A stretch of 64,000 nucleotides of DNA from Sulfitobacter delicatus (GTDB lineage: Bacteria; Pseudomonadota; Alphaproteobacteria; Rhodobacterales; Rhodobacteraceae): positions 124,001-188,000 of the forward strand of contig NZ_FNBP01000004.1 of the NCBI RefSeq assembly GCF_900102535.1, written 5' to 3'. Both the position numbers and the translations under genes were made by a program. Positions 25,525 to 33,835 of the stretch are shown in pieces (the stretch's first letter is position 1; every line of letters starts with the position of its first letter). The notes under the pieces are model-generated. The model was given only the letters and a program-made list of their open reading frames with translations, did no database searches and was not told the origin of the DNA.

Positions 25525-28365
25525 ATGTCTAAGAAAATGCTTATCGATGCCACCCACGCCGAGGAAACTCGCGTCGTGGTCGTGGATGGAAACAAGGTCG
25601 AAGAATTCGATTTTGAGTCTGAGAACAAACGCCAGCTAGCTGGCAATATCTATCTCGCTAAGGTTACCCGCGTTGAGCCGTCGCTTCAGGCAGCTTTTGT
25701 GGACTACGGCGGCAACCGCCACGGTTTCCTCGCCTTTTCGGAAATTCACCCCGATTACTATCAGATTCCCGTAGCCGACCGTCAGGCGCTGCTGGAAGAA
25801 GAGCGCGCCTATGCTGAGGCACAGGCCGCCAAGGATGAAGAAGACGAGAAGCCCAAGCGCTCCCGTTCGCGTTCGCGTAGCCGGTCCAAGAGCCAAGCGG
25901 CTGAGACCAAGCGCGATGACGCTGTAGCGACAGCCGAAGTAGCTGACGAGACCAGCGATCAAATCGCGGGTATGGAGACGGTTGACCTCGACAGTGAGGA
26001 AGGCAGCTCGCCCATGGAGCGGGTTGCGGAAACTCCGGTTGAGGAGCCCGAAACGAATGATGAAGCCAGTGCGGCTTCCGATGCTCCTGCGTCTGACACT
26101 TCGGACGACAGCAATGATGACGACAGCGACGACGCCGAGAGCAGTGATGCCACGGCGAAGGACGATTCCATCGAATCCGTCGCCGATGAGGATGACAGCG
26201 AAGACATCCGCCCAGTGCGCAAACCGCGCCCGCGTCGCTATAAGATCCAAGAAGTTATCAAGGTCCGCCAGATCCTGCTGGTGCAGGTTGTTAAAGAAGA
26301 ACGCGGCAACAAGGGTGCGGCGCTGACCACATACCTGAGCCTCGCTGGCCGTTACTGCGTGTTGATGCCAAATACCGCGCGCGGCGGTGGCATCTCTCGC
26401 AAGATCACCAACGCAGCGGACCGTAAGAAACTCAAAGAAATTGCGACTGAGATCGAAGTGCCGAAGGGCGCGGGCCTCATTGTGCGCACGGCGGGTGCCA
26501 AACGCACTAAGGCCGAGATCAAGCGCGACTACGAATATCTCCAGCGTCTTTGGGAGCAGATCCGCGAGCTGACGCTGAAGTCCATCGCGCCTGCCAAGAT
26601 TTACGAAGAAGGCGACCTGATCAAACGCTCGATCCGCGACCTCTACAACCGCGAGATTGACGAAATCCACGTCGAGGGCGAGCGCGGCTACCGCATCGCC
26701 AAGGACTTCATGAAAATGATCATGCCGTCCCACGCCAAGAACGTGAAGCTTTACAATGAGACCCTGCCGCTCTTCGCCCGTTATCAGGTTGAAAGCTACC
26801 TCTCGGGCATGTTCAACCCGACGGTCCAACTGCCCTCGGGCGGCTATATCGTAATCGGCGTGACCGAAGCGCTGGTGGCGATTGACGTGAACTCGGGCCG
26901 GGCCACCAAAGAAGGCTCGATCGAGCAGACCGCGACCAAGACCAACCTTGAGGCCGCCGCCGAAGTGGCGCGCCAGCTGCGTCTGCGTGACCTCGCGGGC
27001 CTGATTGTCATCGACTTCATCGACATGGACGAGCGCAAGAACAACGCCGCCGTCGAAAAGATGATGAAAGACAAGCTCAAGACCGACCGTGCGCGCATTC
27101 AAGTGGGCCGCATCTCGGGCTTTGGCCTGATGGAAATGTCGCGCCAGCGTCTGCGTCCTGGCATGATCGAGGCGACGACCCAGCCGTGCCATGCTTGCCA
27201 CGGCACCGGTCTGGTCCGTTCGGACGACAACCTTGCGCTGTCGATCATCCGCCAGATCGAAGAAGAAGGCACCCGCCGCCGTTCACGCGAAGTGCTGGTG
27301 CGTGCGCCTGTCGGCATCGCCAACTTCTTGATGAACCAAAAACGCGAGCATATCGCTAATATCGAAATGCGCTACGGGATGTCGGTGCGGATCGAAGGCG
27401 ATCCTGCGCTTGTGAGCCCGGATTTCAGCATCGAGAAGTTCAAGACCGCCACGCGGGTTGTGCCGCCTGTGTCGGATCACGTCGTTTCGGTCGATACATC
27501 GCTGATGGATCAGATTGACGAAGACGAGAGCGCTGCAGCCGCGGCGGAGAGCGAAGAAGCGCCTGCGGCAGAGGACGCCAGCGTTTCCGAGAATGGCAAT
27601 GCCAACAACGCTAACGGAAATGGCGAGGAAGGCGAAGGCAAGTCCAAGCGCCGCCGTCGCCGTCGTCGCAGCCGCGGTGGCCGTGGCCGCTCGAACGGTG
27701 GCGATCAGCAGAACGGTGCGGAAGACCAGAACAACGGTCAGCAGCAGGAGACAGCCGGTTCGGAAGAAGCGGGTAAGGATCAGCCGGCAGAGGGTGCGGA
27801 AGCGGCTCAGGCTGAAACCGAAAACGCTCCGGCAGCCGAAGAAAAGCCGAAGCCCAAGTCTCGCAGCCGCTCGCGCAAGCCTAAAGCTGATGTGGCGCCC
27901 GAGGCTGAACCGGCTCCGGAAGCGCTTGCAGTAGCTGAGGGTGAAGAGCCGAAAGTTGCCTCTGAGGCTGAATCCGAAGAGGCGCCGAAGGCCAAGCCGA
28001 AGCGTAAACGGGCCAGCCGGGCCAAGAAGCCTGCTGTCGATGCGCCTGCGGAGGAAACTGCGGCAGAAGCTGCGACGACCGAAGAGGCCGCTGAGCCTGC
28101 GCCGAAGCCTAAGAGTCGTAGCCGGGCAAAGCCGAAGCCAGCAGAGCCGGTCGCGGAAGCGACGCCTGAGGCCACGACCGAAGCACCGGTGCAAGAGAGC
28201 GCCCCCGCTGCGGAAGAGGCCAAGCCGGAACCAACCCCGGAACCCGCCGCGGCTGAGACACCTGCTGCTGAAACCACGCCAGAGCCTGCCGCTGAGCAGG
28301 GGACGGGCGAACCCGCTGAGAAGCCCAAGCCGAAGCGCCGGGGCTGGTGGTCGCTTGGCGGCTAA
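25525..28365 (+). CDS. rne: Ribonuclease E/G
   Basis: 946 residues from ATG 25525. The S1 domain (about 36-280) is split by an acidic, Ser/Asp/Glu- and RSRSRS-containing insert at about residues 92-238. The catalytic core follows with EALVAIDVNSG and GLIVIDFIDMDE, which hold the two metal-binding aspartates, and the zinc link CHACHG. The C-terminal 280 residues are low complexity: a basic patch (KSKRRRRRRRSRGGRGRS) and Ala/Pro/Glu/Lys repeats with KPKSRSR units, ending RRGWWSLGG. It is the central mRNA-decay endonuclease; the tail should bind RNA and degradosome partners. The insert is typical of alphaproteobacterial RNase E. Confidence 0.96.
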   Translation: MSKKMLIDATHAEETRVVVVDGNKVEEFDFESENKRQLAGNIYLAKVTRVEPSLQAAFVDYGGNRHGFLAFSEIHPDYYQIPVADRQALLEEERAYAEAQAAKDEEDEKPKRSRSRSRSRSKSQAAETKRDDAVATAEVADETSDQIAGMETVDLDSEEGSSPMERVAETPVEEPETNDEASAASDAPASDTSDDSNDDDSDDAESSDATAKDDSIESVADEDDSEDIRPVRKPRPRRYKIQEVIKVRQILLVQVVKEERGNKGAALTTYLSLAGRYCVLMPNTARGGGISRKITNAADRKKLKEIATEIEVPKGAGLIVRTAGAKRTKAEIKRDYEYLQRLWEQIRELTLKSIAPAKIYEEGDLIKRSIRDLYNREIDEIHVEGERGYRIAKDFMKMIMPSHAKNVKLYNETLPLFARYQVESYLSGMFNPTVQLPSGGYIVIGVTEALVAIDVNSGRATKEGSIEQTATKTNLEAAAEVARQLRLRDLAGLIVIDFIDMDERKNNAAVEKMMKDKLKTDRARIQVGRISGFGLMEMSRQRLRPGMIEATTQPCHACHGTGLVRSDDNLALSIIRQIEEEGTRRRSREVLVRAPVGIANFLMNQKREHIANIEMRYGMSVRIEGDPALVSPDFSIEKFKTATRVVPPVSDHVVSVDTSLMDQIDEDESAAAAAESEEAPAAEDASVSENGNANNANGNGEEGEGKSKRRRRRRRSRGGRGRSNGGDQQNGAEDQNNGQQQETAGSEEAGKDQPAEGAEAAQAETENAPAAEEKPKPKSRSRSRKPKADVAPEAEPAPEALAVAEGEEPKVASEAESEEAPKAKPKRKRASRAKKPAVDAPAEETAAEAATTEEAAEPAPKPKSRSRAKPKPAEPVAEATPEATTEAPVQESAPAAEEAKPEPTPEPAAAETPAAETTPEPAAEQGTGEPAEKPKPKRRGWWSLGG

Positions 28366-28384
28366 GCCCCCTTAGAAAACGAAA

Positions 28385-28412
28385 AAACGGCGGGCCTTTG
28401 GGTCCGCCGTTT
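28385..28412. terminator. Bidirectional terminator between rne and tusA
   Basis: AAACGGCGG and CCGCCGTTT pair perfectly around a ten-base loop. On the minus strand the stem is followed by a run of T (complement of AAAAAA), so it serves tusA well; on the plus strand it lies 20 bp after rne with a shorter T run. Confidence 0.85.
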
Positions 28413-28460
28413 GCGTTTGGTGTTGGCAAATGTGAGTTGGCTTCGCTCAGCGGGGCGCGG

Positions 28461-28688
28461 TCATGCGCCTTTTGTGATGACGTAAAGCTCGGCCCCGTCT
28501 TCGACACGGCTGTCGGTTAATTCATGTCCGGCCTCGGAACAGAAATGCGGCACGTCGATCACGGCGGCGGGATCATCCGCGCGCATGTGCAATTGATCGC
28601 CCGGTGCCAAAGCGGCCAGCCTTTTGCGCGCTTTGAGGACGGGCAGGGGGCACAGCAGCCCGGTGGCGTCTAGTTTCTCAATCTTCAT
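28461..28688 (-). CDS. TusA-family sulfur carrier protein
   Basis: 75 residues from ATG 28688. The family signature LDATGLLCPLPVLKARKRL contains the CPxP motif with the sulfur-carrying cysteine, and DDPAAVIDVPHFCSEAGHEL continues the fold. TusA-like proteins relay persulfide sulfur in tRNA thiolation, molybdenum cofactor synthesis or sulfur oxidation; which applies is not clear. It is divergent from ccdA, also a thiol-redox gene. The open frame extends 16 codons upstream without family similarity. Confidence 0.9.
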   Translation of the reverse strand: MKIEKLDATGLLCPLPVLKARKRLAALAPGDQLHMRADDPAAVIDVPHFCSEAGHELTDSRVEDGAELYVITKGA

Positions 28689-28779
28689 AGGGTCATTTAA
28701 TCGAGCTCTTTCGCGAGGTCCACGATCTTGTGACAATATGGCAGGTGACGTCGCTGCTCTGCCGGTTTAGGACTTGGGC

Positions 28780-29532
28780 ATGTTTGATATCAGCCTTCTC
28801 GACGCGGGGCTTCTGCCCGCCATGACCATCGCCCTGATCGCCGGGGTGTTCAGCTTTCTGTCGCCCTGCGTGCTGCCTATCGTGCCGCCCTATCTGGCCT
28901 ATATGGGTGGAGTGTCGATCAATGATATGTCCAGCCAGCGCAGCGCGCGGCGACGGGCCATCGTCGCCGCGCTCTTCTTCGTGTTGGGGCTGAGCACGGT
29001 CTTTGTGCTGCTGGGTTTCACGGCCTCGGCATTCGGGATGTTCTTCCTGCAGAATCAGGCGCTCTTCGCTAAGATTTCCGGGGTCGTTATCATCGTCTTT
29101 GGTCTGCATTTCGTTGGCCTGTTCCGCATTCCCTTCCTCGACCAAGAAGCACGGTTGGACGCGGGCGACAAAGGCGGGTCAAGCTTCGGTGCCTATGTCT
29201 TGGGGCTGGCTTTTGCATTTGGCTGGACGCCCTGTATCGGTCCGCAACTCGGCGCGATCCTGTCGCTGGCGGCCAGCGAGGCTTCGGTGTCGCGCGGAAC
29301 GATTCTGCTGGGTGTTTATGCAGCGGGTTTGGGCATTCCTTTCTTGCTGGCGGCGATGTTCATCACCCGCGCGATGACCGTGATGAACCGGATCAAACCG
29401 CATATGAAGCTTATCGAGCGGATTATGGGCGGGCTATTGATCCTCGTCGGGCTGGCCCTGTTGACAGGTGCCTTCACCACCTTTTCTTTCTGGCTGCTTG
29501 AGACTTTCCCGATCCTTTCCATGGTCGGGTAA
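28780..29532 (+). CDS. ccdA: CcdA-type thiol-disulfide interchange membrane protein
   Basis: 250 residues with six transmembrane helices. The two redox cysteines sit in the paired repeats FLSPCVLPIVPPYL and GWTPCIGPQLG, as expected for CcdA/DsbD core proteins. CcdA carries electrons from cytoplasmic thioredoxin to periplasmic partners, chiefly for cytochrome c maturation. AGGA lies upstream of the ATG at 28780. No ccm genes are close. It is 54 bp upstream of a membrane hydrolase gene. Confidence 0.92.
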   Translation: MFDISLLDAGLLPAMTIALIAGVFSFLSPCVLPIVPPYLAYMGGVSINDMSSQRSARRRAIVAALFFVLGLSTVFVLLGFTASAFGMFFLQNQALFAKISGVVIIVFGLHFVGLFRIPFLDQEARLDAGDKGGSSFGAYVLGLAFAFGWTPCIGPQLGAILSLAASEASVSRGTILLGVYAAGLGIPFLLAAMFITRAMTVMNRIKPHMKLIERIMGGLLILVGLALLTGAFTTFSFWLLETFPILSMVG

Positions 29533-29586
29533 AGCCTTATTCTTGCCCTGAATTGCGGCTAGACTGTGCCGGACAAGAGGTTCGGC

Positions 29587-30831
29587 ATGAGCAACGATTC
29601 AGAGCAGACAGGTGAGGCGCGGGCGGTAAAGACACGCCGGGTGTTCTACATTCCCGGCTATGACCCTATTCACCCCCGCCGCTACCGCGAGCTTTACCGC
29701 AAAGAGGGTGCAGCGCAGGCGGAGATCTCTGGCTACGAGATCGGGCTGAAGCCGAAAGCGGGCAAGGGCAACTACGGCTGGAATGTCGCGGCGAAGATCG
29801 ACGGGGCCGAAGTGACTTCTCAGGTAGAGGTGCTCGTCTGGTCTGACATCGTGCGCGAGAGCATGAGCAATTCGATCCCCGCGACGTACTGGCAATTGCT
29901 GCGCACGGCTTGGGTCTATATCGGCTCCGGTGCGCTTTGGCGGCTCATGCGGCTGCGCAAGGGACCGGTGATTGCGGCACTTTATCCGGTGGGCATGCTG
30001 ATCTTGCAAGCATTGCTGGCGCTGATGGTGGCGGTGGTGACCTATCGTTTGCTTGGAATGCTGAGCGATCATTGGACGGCACGTGCGCTCTTTGCTGGCG
30101 TGGGCGTGGGGCTGGTCGTGATGCTGTTGCGTTGGTTTAAGAGAAAGGACGGAAAGTTCTTCGCCTACTATCTGATGCATGACTACGCCTATTCGGCGGC
30201 CACGCGGGGCGCAAACCCGCCGGAGTTGGAAGAGCGGATGGCGCGCTTTGGCGATGATATCGCTGCGGCTTTGGCAGAGGACGTGGATGAAGTTCTTGTC
30301 GTTGGCCATTCTTCGGGAGCGCATTTGGGCGTGTCGGTTCTGGCTGATCTAATCCGTGCGGGCAGGGTGCCTGAGGACGGGCCGGCGTTGGGGTTCCTTT
30401 CCTTGGGGCAGGTGGTGCCGATGGTGTCGTTCCTGTCTGAGGCCACACGGCTCCGCGCCGATCTGGCCTATCTCTCCGCACGGGACGAGCTGGCCTGCTG
30501 GGTGGACGTCACAGCGCCCGGCGATGGCTGCGCCTTTGCGCTATGCGATCCGGTCTCGGTGTCCGGTGTCGCGCCAGAGGGCAAGCGCTGGCCGCTCGTC
30601 TTCTCGGCAGCCTTCACCCAGACCCTCAGCCCCGAACGCTGGAAGGCGCTGCGCTGGCGGTTCTTTCGCCTGCACTTCCAGTATCTCTGTGCCTTTGACC
30701 GGCCCCGCGACTACGATTATTTTCAGATCACAGCCGGCCCGCAGACCCTGGCTGCCCGCTACGACGGGCGGCCTGCGTCAAAATCGCGGATCGACCATGC
30801 GGTCAGCAAGTTCACCTCTGTCGCCGCATGA
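29587..30831 (+). CDS. Membrane-associated alpha/beta-hydrolase-like protein
   Basis: 414 residues. The N-terminal part contains RRVFYIPGYDPIHPRRYRELYR, an alpha/beta-hydrolase first-strand pattern. Two hydrophobic helices lie at about 135-160 and 170-190. The nucleophile elbow VLVVGHSSGAHLGV (GxSxG with Ser in GHSSG) follows at about residue 240. A catalytic His cannot be assigned with confidence. The substrate is unknown; lipid or ester hydrolysis near the membrane is the natural guess. Its TGA overlaps the ATG of the P450 gene, so the two are translationally coupled. Confidence 0.8.
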   Translation: MSNDSEQTGEARAVKTRRVFYIPGYDPIHPRRYRELYRKEGAAQAEISGYEIGLKPKAGKGNYGWNVAAKIDGAEVTSQVEVLVWSDIVRESMSNSIPATYWQLLRTAWVYIGSGALWRLMRLRKGPVIAALYPVGMLILQALLALMVAVVTYRLLGMLSDHWTARALFAGVGVGLVVMLLRWFKRKDGKFFAYYLMHDYAYSAATRGANPPELEERMARFGDDIAAALAEDVDEVLVVGHSSGAHLGVSVLADLIRAGRVPEDGPALGFLSLGQVVPMVSFLSEATRLRADLAYLSARDELACWVDVTAPGDGCAFALCDPVSVSGVAPEGKRWPLVFSAAFTQTLSPERWKALRWRFFRLHFQYLCAFDRPRDYDYFQITAGPQTLAARYDGRPASKSRIDHAVSKFTSVAA

Positions 30832-32180
30832 GCCAGCCGCCCAAGCCTCCCGCGCGGCCTGACCGCGTCTCGCTCTGGCGCTATGCCAAGCTGTTTCGTG
30901 AAGACATCCTCTCTGCGCAGCCCGCACGGCTCTATCGGGCGTGGATGGCTGAGTTCAAGACGCCGTTCTTCCGCAGCTATTTGATGAACCAGCCTGAGCT
31001 GGTGAAGACTGTGTTGAAGGACCGTCCTGATGACTTCCCGAAGTCTGATCGCATTGGTGAGGGGCTGCGCCCCTTGCTCGGCAACTCGGTCTTCCTGACC
31101 AATGGTGAGACGTGGAAACGCCAGCGACGCATTATCGATCCGGCGTTTGAGGGTGGTCGTCTGCGTGAGACCTTTCCCGCGATGTGGGACGCTGCAGAGG
31201 CCACCGCTGCACGGCTCGAAGGACAAGCAGGGCAGGTTATCGAGATCGAGGCCGAGACCAGCCATGCGGCAGCGGATGTAATTTTTCGGACGCTGTTCTC
31301 GCTGCCCATCGAGCATGAAGTCGCCCGGGCCGTTTTCGACGAGTTCCGTAACTACCAGCGCAGCCAGCCGATCTTGAACCTCGGAGCCTTTCTGCCGCTT
31401 CCGCGCTGGATGCCTCGGCTGTTCCGGAAGGACACCCGTGCCAGCGCTGCGCGGATCAGGGCGCTTATTACCGAGCTGACACGTGACCGCATGGCGCAGA
31501 TCGAAGCAGGCACCGCGCCGGATGACCTCGCGACCAAGATCATGACGCAGGCCGATCCGGTGACGGGCGAGACTTTCGACACTGAAGAGATGGTCGACCA
31601 AGTGGCGATCTTTTTCCTCGCCGGGCATGAGACCAGCGCCTCGGCGCTTGCTTGGGCGCTCTATCTGGTCGCGACGCATCCCGAGTGGCAGGAGCGTTTG
31701 GCCGAGGAGGCTCAGGCGCTCGACGATTGCGATTTTGCCGTGATGTCAAAGCTTAAGCTCAGCCGCGATGTATTCCGGGAGGCGCTGCGGCTTTATCCCC
31801 CGGTGCCGATGATGGTGCGCGAAACCACCTGTCCGGAGCAGTTTCGTGACCGCGAAGTTAAACCGGGCGCGCAACTGGTCCTGAGCCCGTGGCACCTGCA
31901 TCGGCATGAACGGCTCTGGGACAATCCGGATGGGTTCGACCCCACACGTTGGCAAAGTGAAAATGGCAAGAAATGTCAGCGCGAGGCTTACATTCCGTTT
32001 TCCTCTGGCCCACGCGTCTGCACCGGGGCGGGCTTTGCCATGGTGGAAGGGCCGTTGATCCTCTCGCGTATCTTGCGGGACTTTCAAGTGACTGCGCAGT
32101 CGGACCGCGTGCCGGTCCCGGTGGCACATCTGACCGTGCGGTCAGATAAGGGCATTTGGTTAGCGCTATCAAAGCGCTAG
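30828..32180 (+). CDS. Cytochrome P450
   Basis: 450 residues, soluble type. The I-helix oxygen-binding motif AGHETSAS, the K-helix ExxR in REALRLYPP, and the heme-thiolate loop FSSGPRVCTGAGFA with the ligand cysteine are all present. The sequence resembles the bacterial P450s related to eukaryotic fatty-acid and terpenoid hydroxylases more than camphor-type enzymes. No ferredoxin or reductase gene is adjacent, so redox partners come from elsewhere. It overlaps the hydrolase gene by four bases (ATGA), which suggests that both act on one lipid-like substrate. The substrate is unknown. Confidence 0.93.
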   Translation: MSQPPKPPARPDRVSLWRYAKLFREDILSAQPARLYRAWMAEFKTPFFRSYLMNQPELVKTVLKDRPDDFPKSDRIGEGLRPLLGNSVFLTNGETWKRQRRIIDPAFEGGRLRETFPAMWDAAEATAARLEGQAGQVIEIEAETSHAAADVIFRTLFSLPIEHEVARAVFDEFRNYQRSQPILNLGAFLPLPRWMPRLFRKDTRASAARIRALITELTRDRMAQIEAGTAPDDLATKIMTQADPVTGETFDTEEMVDQVAIFFLAGHETSASALAWALYLVATHPEWQERLAEEAQALDDCDFAVMSKLKLSRDVFREALRLYPPVPMMVRETTCPEQFRDREVKPGAQLVLSPWHLHRHERLWDNPDGFDPTRWQSENGKKCQREAYIPFSSGPRVCTGAGFAMVEGPLILSRILRDFQVTAQSDRVPVPVAHLTVRSDKGIWLALSKR

Positions 32181-32249
32181 CTTCTATCATCGCCGTTGGC
32201 TTTCAATTAGAAACGCTGCAAACGGAATCAGAAACAGGATGTGGATCAC

Positions 32250-33143
32250 ATGGGCTACGACAAGGCGCAATTTGACCAAATGGGCAACGGCAAGGGCTTC
32301 ATCGCGGCGCTTGATCAATCGGGCGGGTCCACCCCCAAGGCGCTGAGCCTTTATGGCGTGGAGCCGGGCGATTACAACGGCGATGAAGAAATGTTCAAAG
32401 CCGTGCATGACATGCGCGCACGGATCATTCTGGCGGATGATTTCACCTCGGAAAAGGTGATTGGCGCGATCCTTTTTGAGCGGACCATGGATGATGAGAT
32501 CAACGGCAAGCCCGTCGCACAGTTGCTGTGGGAAGACCGTGGCGTCGTGCCTTTTTTGAAGATTGACAAGGGCTTGGAAGAGACCAACAACGGCGTTCAA
32601 ATGCTGAAGCCGATCATGGAGATCGACGATCTGCTGGCGCGTGCGGTGAAGAAGGGCATCTTTGGCACCAAGGAGCGTTCAGTCATCCACGAGGCCAATG
32701 AGAACGGGATCGCCGCCGTGGTGGCGCAGCAGTTCGAGCTTGCCCGTCAGGTCTGTGCCGCAGGTCTGGTGCCGATCATTGAGCCTGAGGTGAACATCCA
32801 TTCTGACAGCAAGGCCGAAGCAGAAGACATTCTGTTCGCCGAGTTGCAAAAGAACCTTGATGCGCTGCCTGAGGGTGAGATGGTCATGCTGAAGCTGACC
32901 CTGCCGAGCAAGGCCGGGCTTTATGACGATTTGGCCGACCATGACAATGTGCTGCGCGTTGTGGCGCTGTCGGGCGGCTATTCGACGGCTGAGGCTTGTG
33001 AGCTTTTGGGCAAGAACCCGAAGATGATCGCCAGCTTCTCGCGGGCCTTGACGGAAGGGTTGAACGTTAAGATGTCTGACCAAGAGTTTAACGATGCGCT
33101 CGGTCAGAATATCGACAAGATTTATCAAGCCTCGATCGCTTGA
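32250..33143 (+). CDS. Class I fructose-bisphosphate aldolase
   Basis: 297 residues. The segments FIAALDQSGGSTPKAL, VVPFLKIDKGLEE and GLVPIIEPEVNI, and the Schiff-base lysine region MLKLTLPSKAGLYDD are those of the class I (Lys-dependent) aldolases found in Roseobacters. It cleaves or forms fructose 1,6-bisphosphate. The start at ATG 32250 is preceded by AGGA; a GTG nine bases earlier is too close to that site. Two hairpins follow the stop. Confidence 0.93.
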   Translation: MGYDKAQFDQMGNGKGFIAALDQSGGSTPKALSLYGVEPGDYNGDEEMFKAVHDMRARIILADDFTSEKVIGAILFERTMDDEINGKPVAQLLWEDRGVVPFLKIDKGLEETNNGVQMLKPIMEIDDLLARAVKKGIFGTKERSVIHEANENGIAAVVAQQFELARQVCAAGLVPIIEPEVNIHSDSKAEAEDILFAELQKNLDALPEGEMVMLKLTLPSKAGLYDDLADHDNVLRVVALSGGYSTAEACELLGKNPKMIASFSRALTEGLNVKMSDQEFNDALGQNIDKIYQASIA

Positions 33144-33145
33144 AC

Positions 33146-33192
33146 GGAATTTTTTGAAAATTCCGGGGCCGTTTTCTTTTCAAGAAAACGGC
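33146..33192. terminator. Two tandem hairpins after the aldolase gene
   Basis: GGAATTTT-TTG-AAAATTCC (33146-33164) is directly followed by GCCGTTTTCTT-TTC-AAGAAAACGGC (33168-33192). Both are perfect palindromes with three-base loops between convergent genes. The A/T-rich arms can supply U runs in either direction, so termination on both strands is likely; the last base overlaps the end of the next minus-strand gene. Confidence 0.6.
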
Positions 33193-33419
33193 TAGGCGAG
33201 GCGGCGGATGGGCTCACGGTTGCAGAATATGATGACCTGTCCGGCGTTCTCAACCGCTTGATAGCCGCGGCGCTTCAATTCTGCCTCGAACGCGCCGCGG
33301 CCAACGAACTTTTCAATATCCCGCGCCTTGCGGCGAATGACCTGCCCCTTGATGGCAGCGCGGGATGAAAAGATGTCATTCAGCCAAATGGCAGGGCAGA
33401 GGGGCGAAGCGTAGGTCAT
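33192..33419 (-). CDS. Small conserved basic protein, 75 residues
   Basis: 75 residues, MTYASPLCPAIWLNDIF at the start and a C-terminal GQVIIFCNREPIRRLA. The pattern of a short helix followed by RRKARDIEKFVGRGAFEAELKRRGY and a beta strand resembles small Rhodobacteraceae proteins that databases sometimes label, wrongly, as phosphoribosylanthranilate isomerase. Function unknown. It lies 15 bp downstream of the ribbon-helix-helix gene and closes the fumC operon. Confidence 0.7.
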   Translation of the reverse strand: MTYASPLCPAIWLNDIFSSRAAIKGQVIRRKARDIEKFVGRGAFEAELKRRGYQAVENAGQVIIFCNREPIRRLA

Positions 33420-33434
33420 ACTCGCAGCCTAGCG

Positions 33435-33662
33435 TCAGCTTGGTAAACGTTCTTTTAATGCACGGAGCACGAAGAGACGGATCGCGCTGGCAAGGCCGAG
33501 GTCGAGGCCGCGTTCGGCGTCAATTTCAGCGACCAGCGCATTGATCGGCATGTTTCGCGCAGCCGCGATGGCGCGGAACTCATTCCAAAATTCATCTTCG
33601 AGCGAAATGGAGGTCCGGTGACCCCGAAGGGTCACCGAATGTTTGCGGGGCCGCGCGCTCAT
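33435..33662 (-). CDS. Ribbon-helix-helix domain protein
   Basis: 75 residues. The N-terminal KHSVTLRGHRTSISLEDEFW followed by NEFRAIAAARNMPINALVAEI fits an RHH_4-type fold: beta strand, then two helices. Such proteins are small DNA-binding regulators, often dimeric; the target is unknown and could be its own operon. The ATG shares bases with the TGA of the upstream DUF4169 gene, so translation is coupled. Confidence 0.82.
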   Translation of the reverse strand: MSARPRKHSVTLRGHRTSISLEDEFWNEFRAIAAARNMPINALVAEIDAERGLDLGLASAIRLFVLRALKERLPS

Positions 33663-33835
33663 GTCTCGCGCTTATGCGCTTCCAGATTGCGGGCGATCTG
33701 CTCGGCGCGGGCCTTGAGCGCGTCTTTCTGCGCTTTGGTCTGGCCAAAGCCCACGGCATTTTCATTCGCGCGGGCTTTGCGGGACGAACGGTCCCGCTCT
33801 TTCTTCACCTTGTTGAGGTTGATGGGCGCACTCAT
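33659..33835 (-). CDS. DUF4169 family small protein
   Basis: 58 residues: [16 protein letters not shown] at the start, ending [11 protein letters not shown]. The start M-x-x-x-INLNKVRK followed by a charged Ala/Lys/Arg-rich helix with the NAVGFG-like core is the DUF4169 pattern. Its start codon overlaps the stop of fumC (ATGA) and its stop overlaps the ribbon-helix-helix start. Function unknown; likely a soluble helical protein. It is too short for many gene finders. Confidence 0.8.
   Translation of the reverse strand: MSAPINLNKVKKERDRSSRKARANENAVGFGQTKAQKDALKARAEQIARNLEAHKRET

Noticed and set aside
25636-27201. 521-codon ORF on the minus strand inside rne
   Set aside because: It mirrors the RNase E gene in the opposite frame, has no ribosome binding site and no family-like sequence; an effect of GC-rich codon use.
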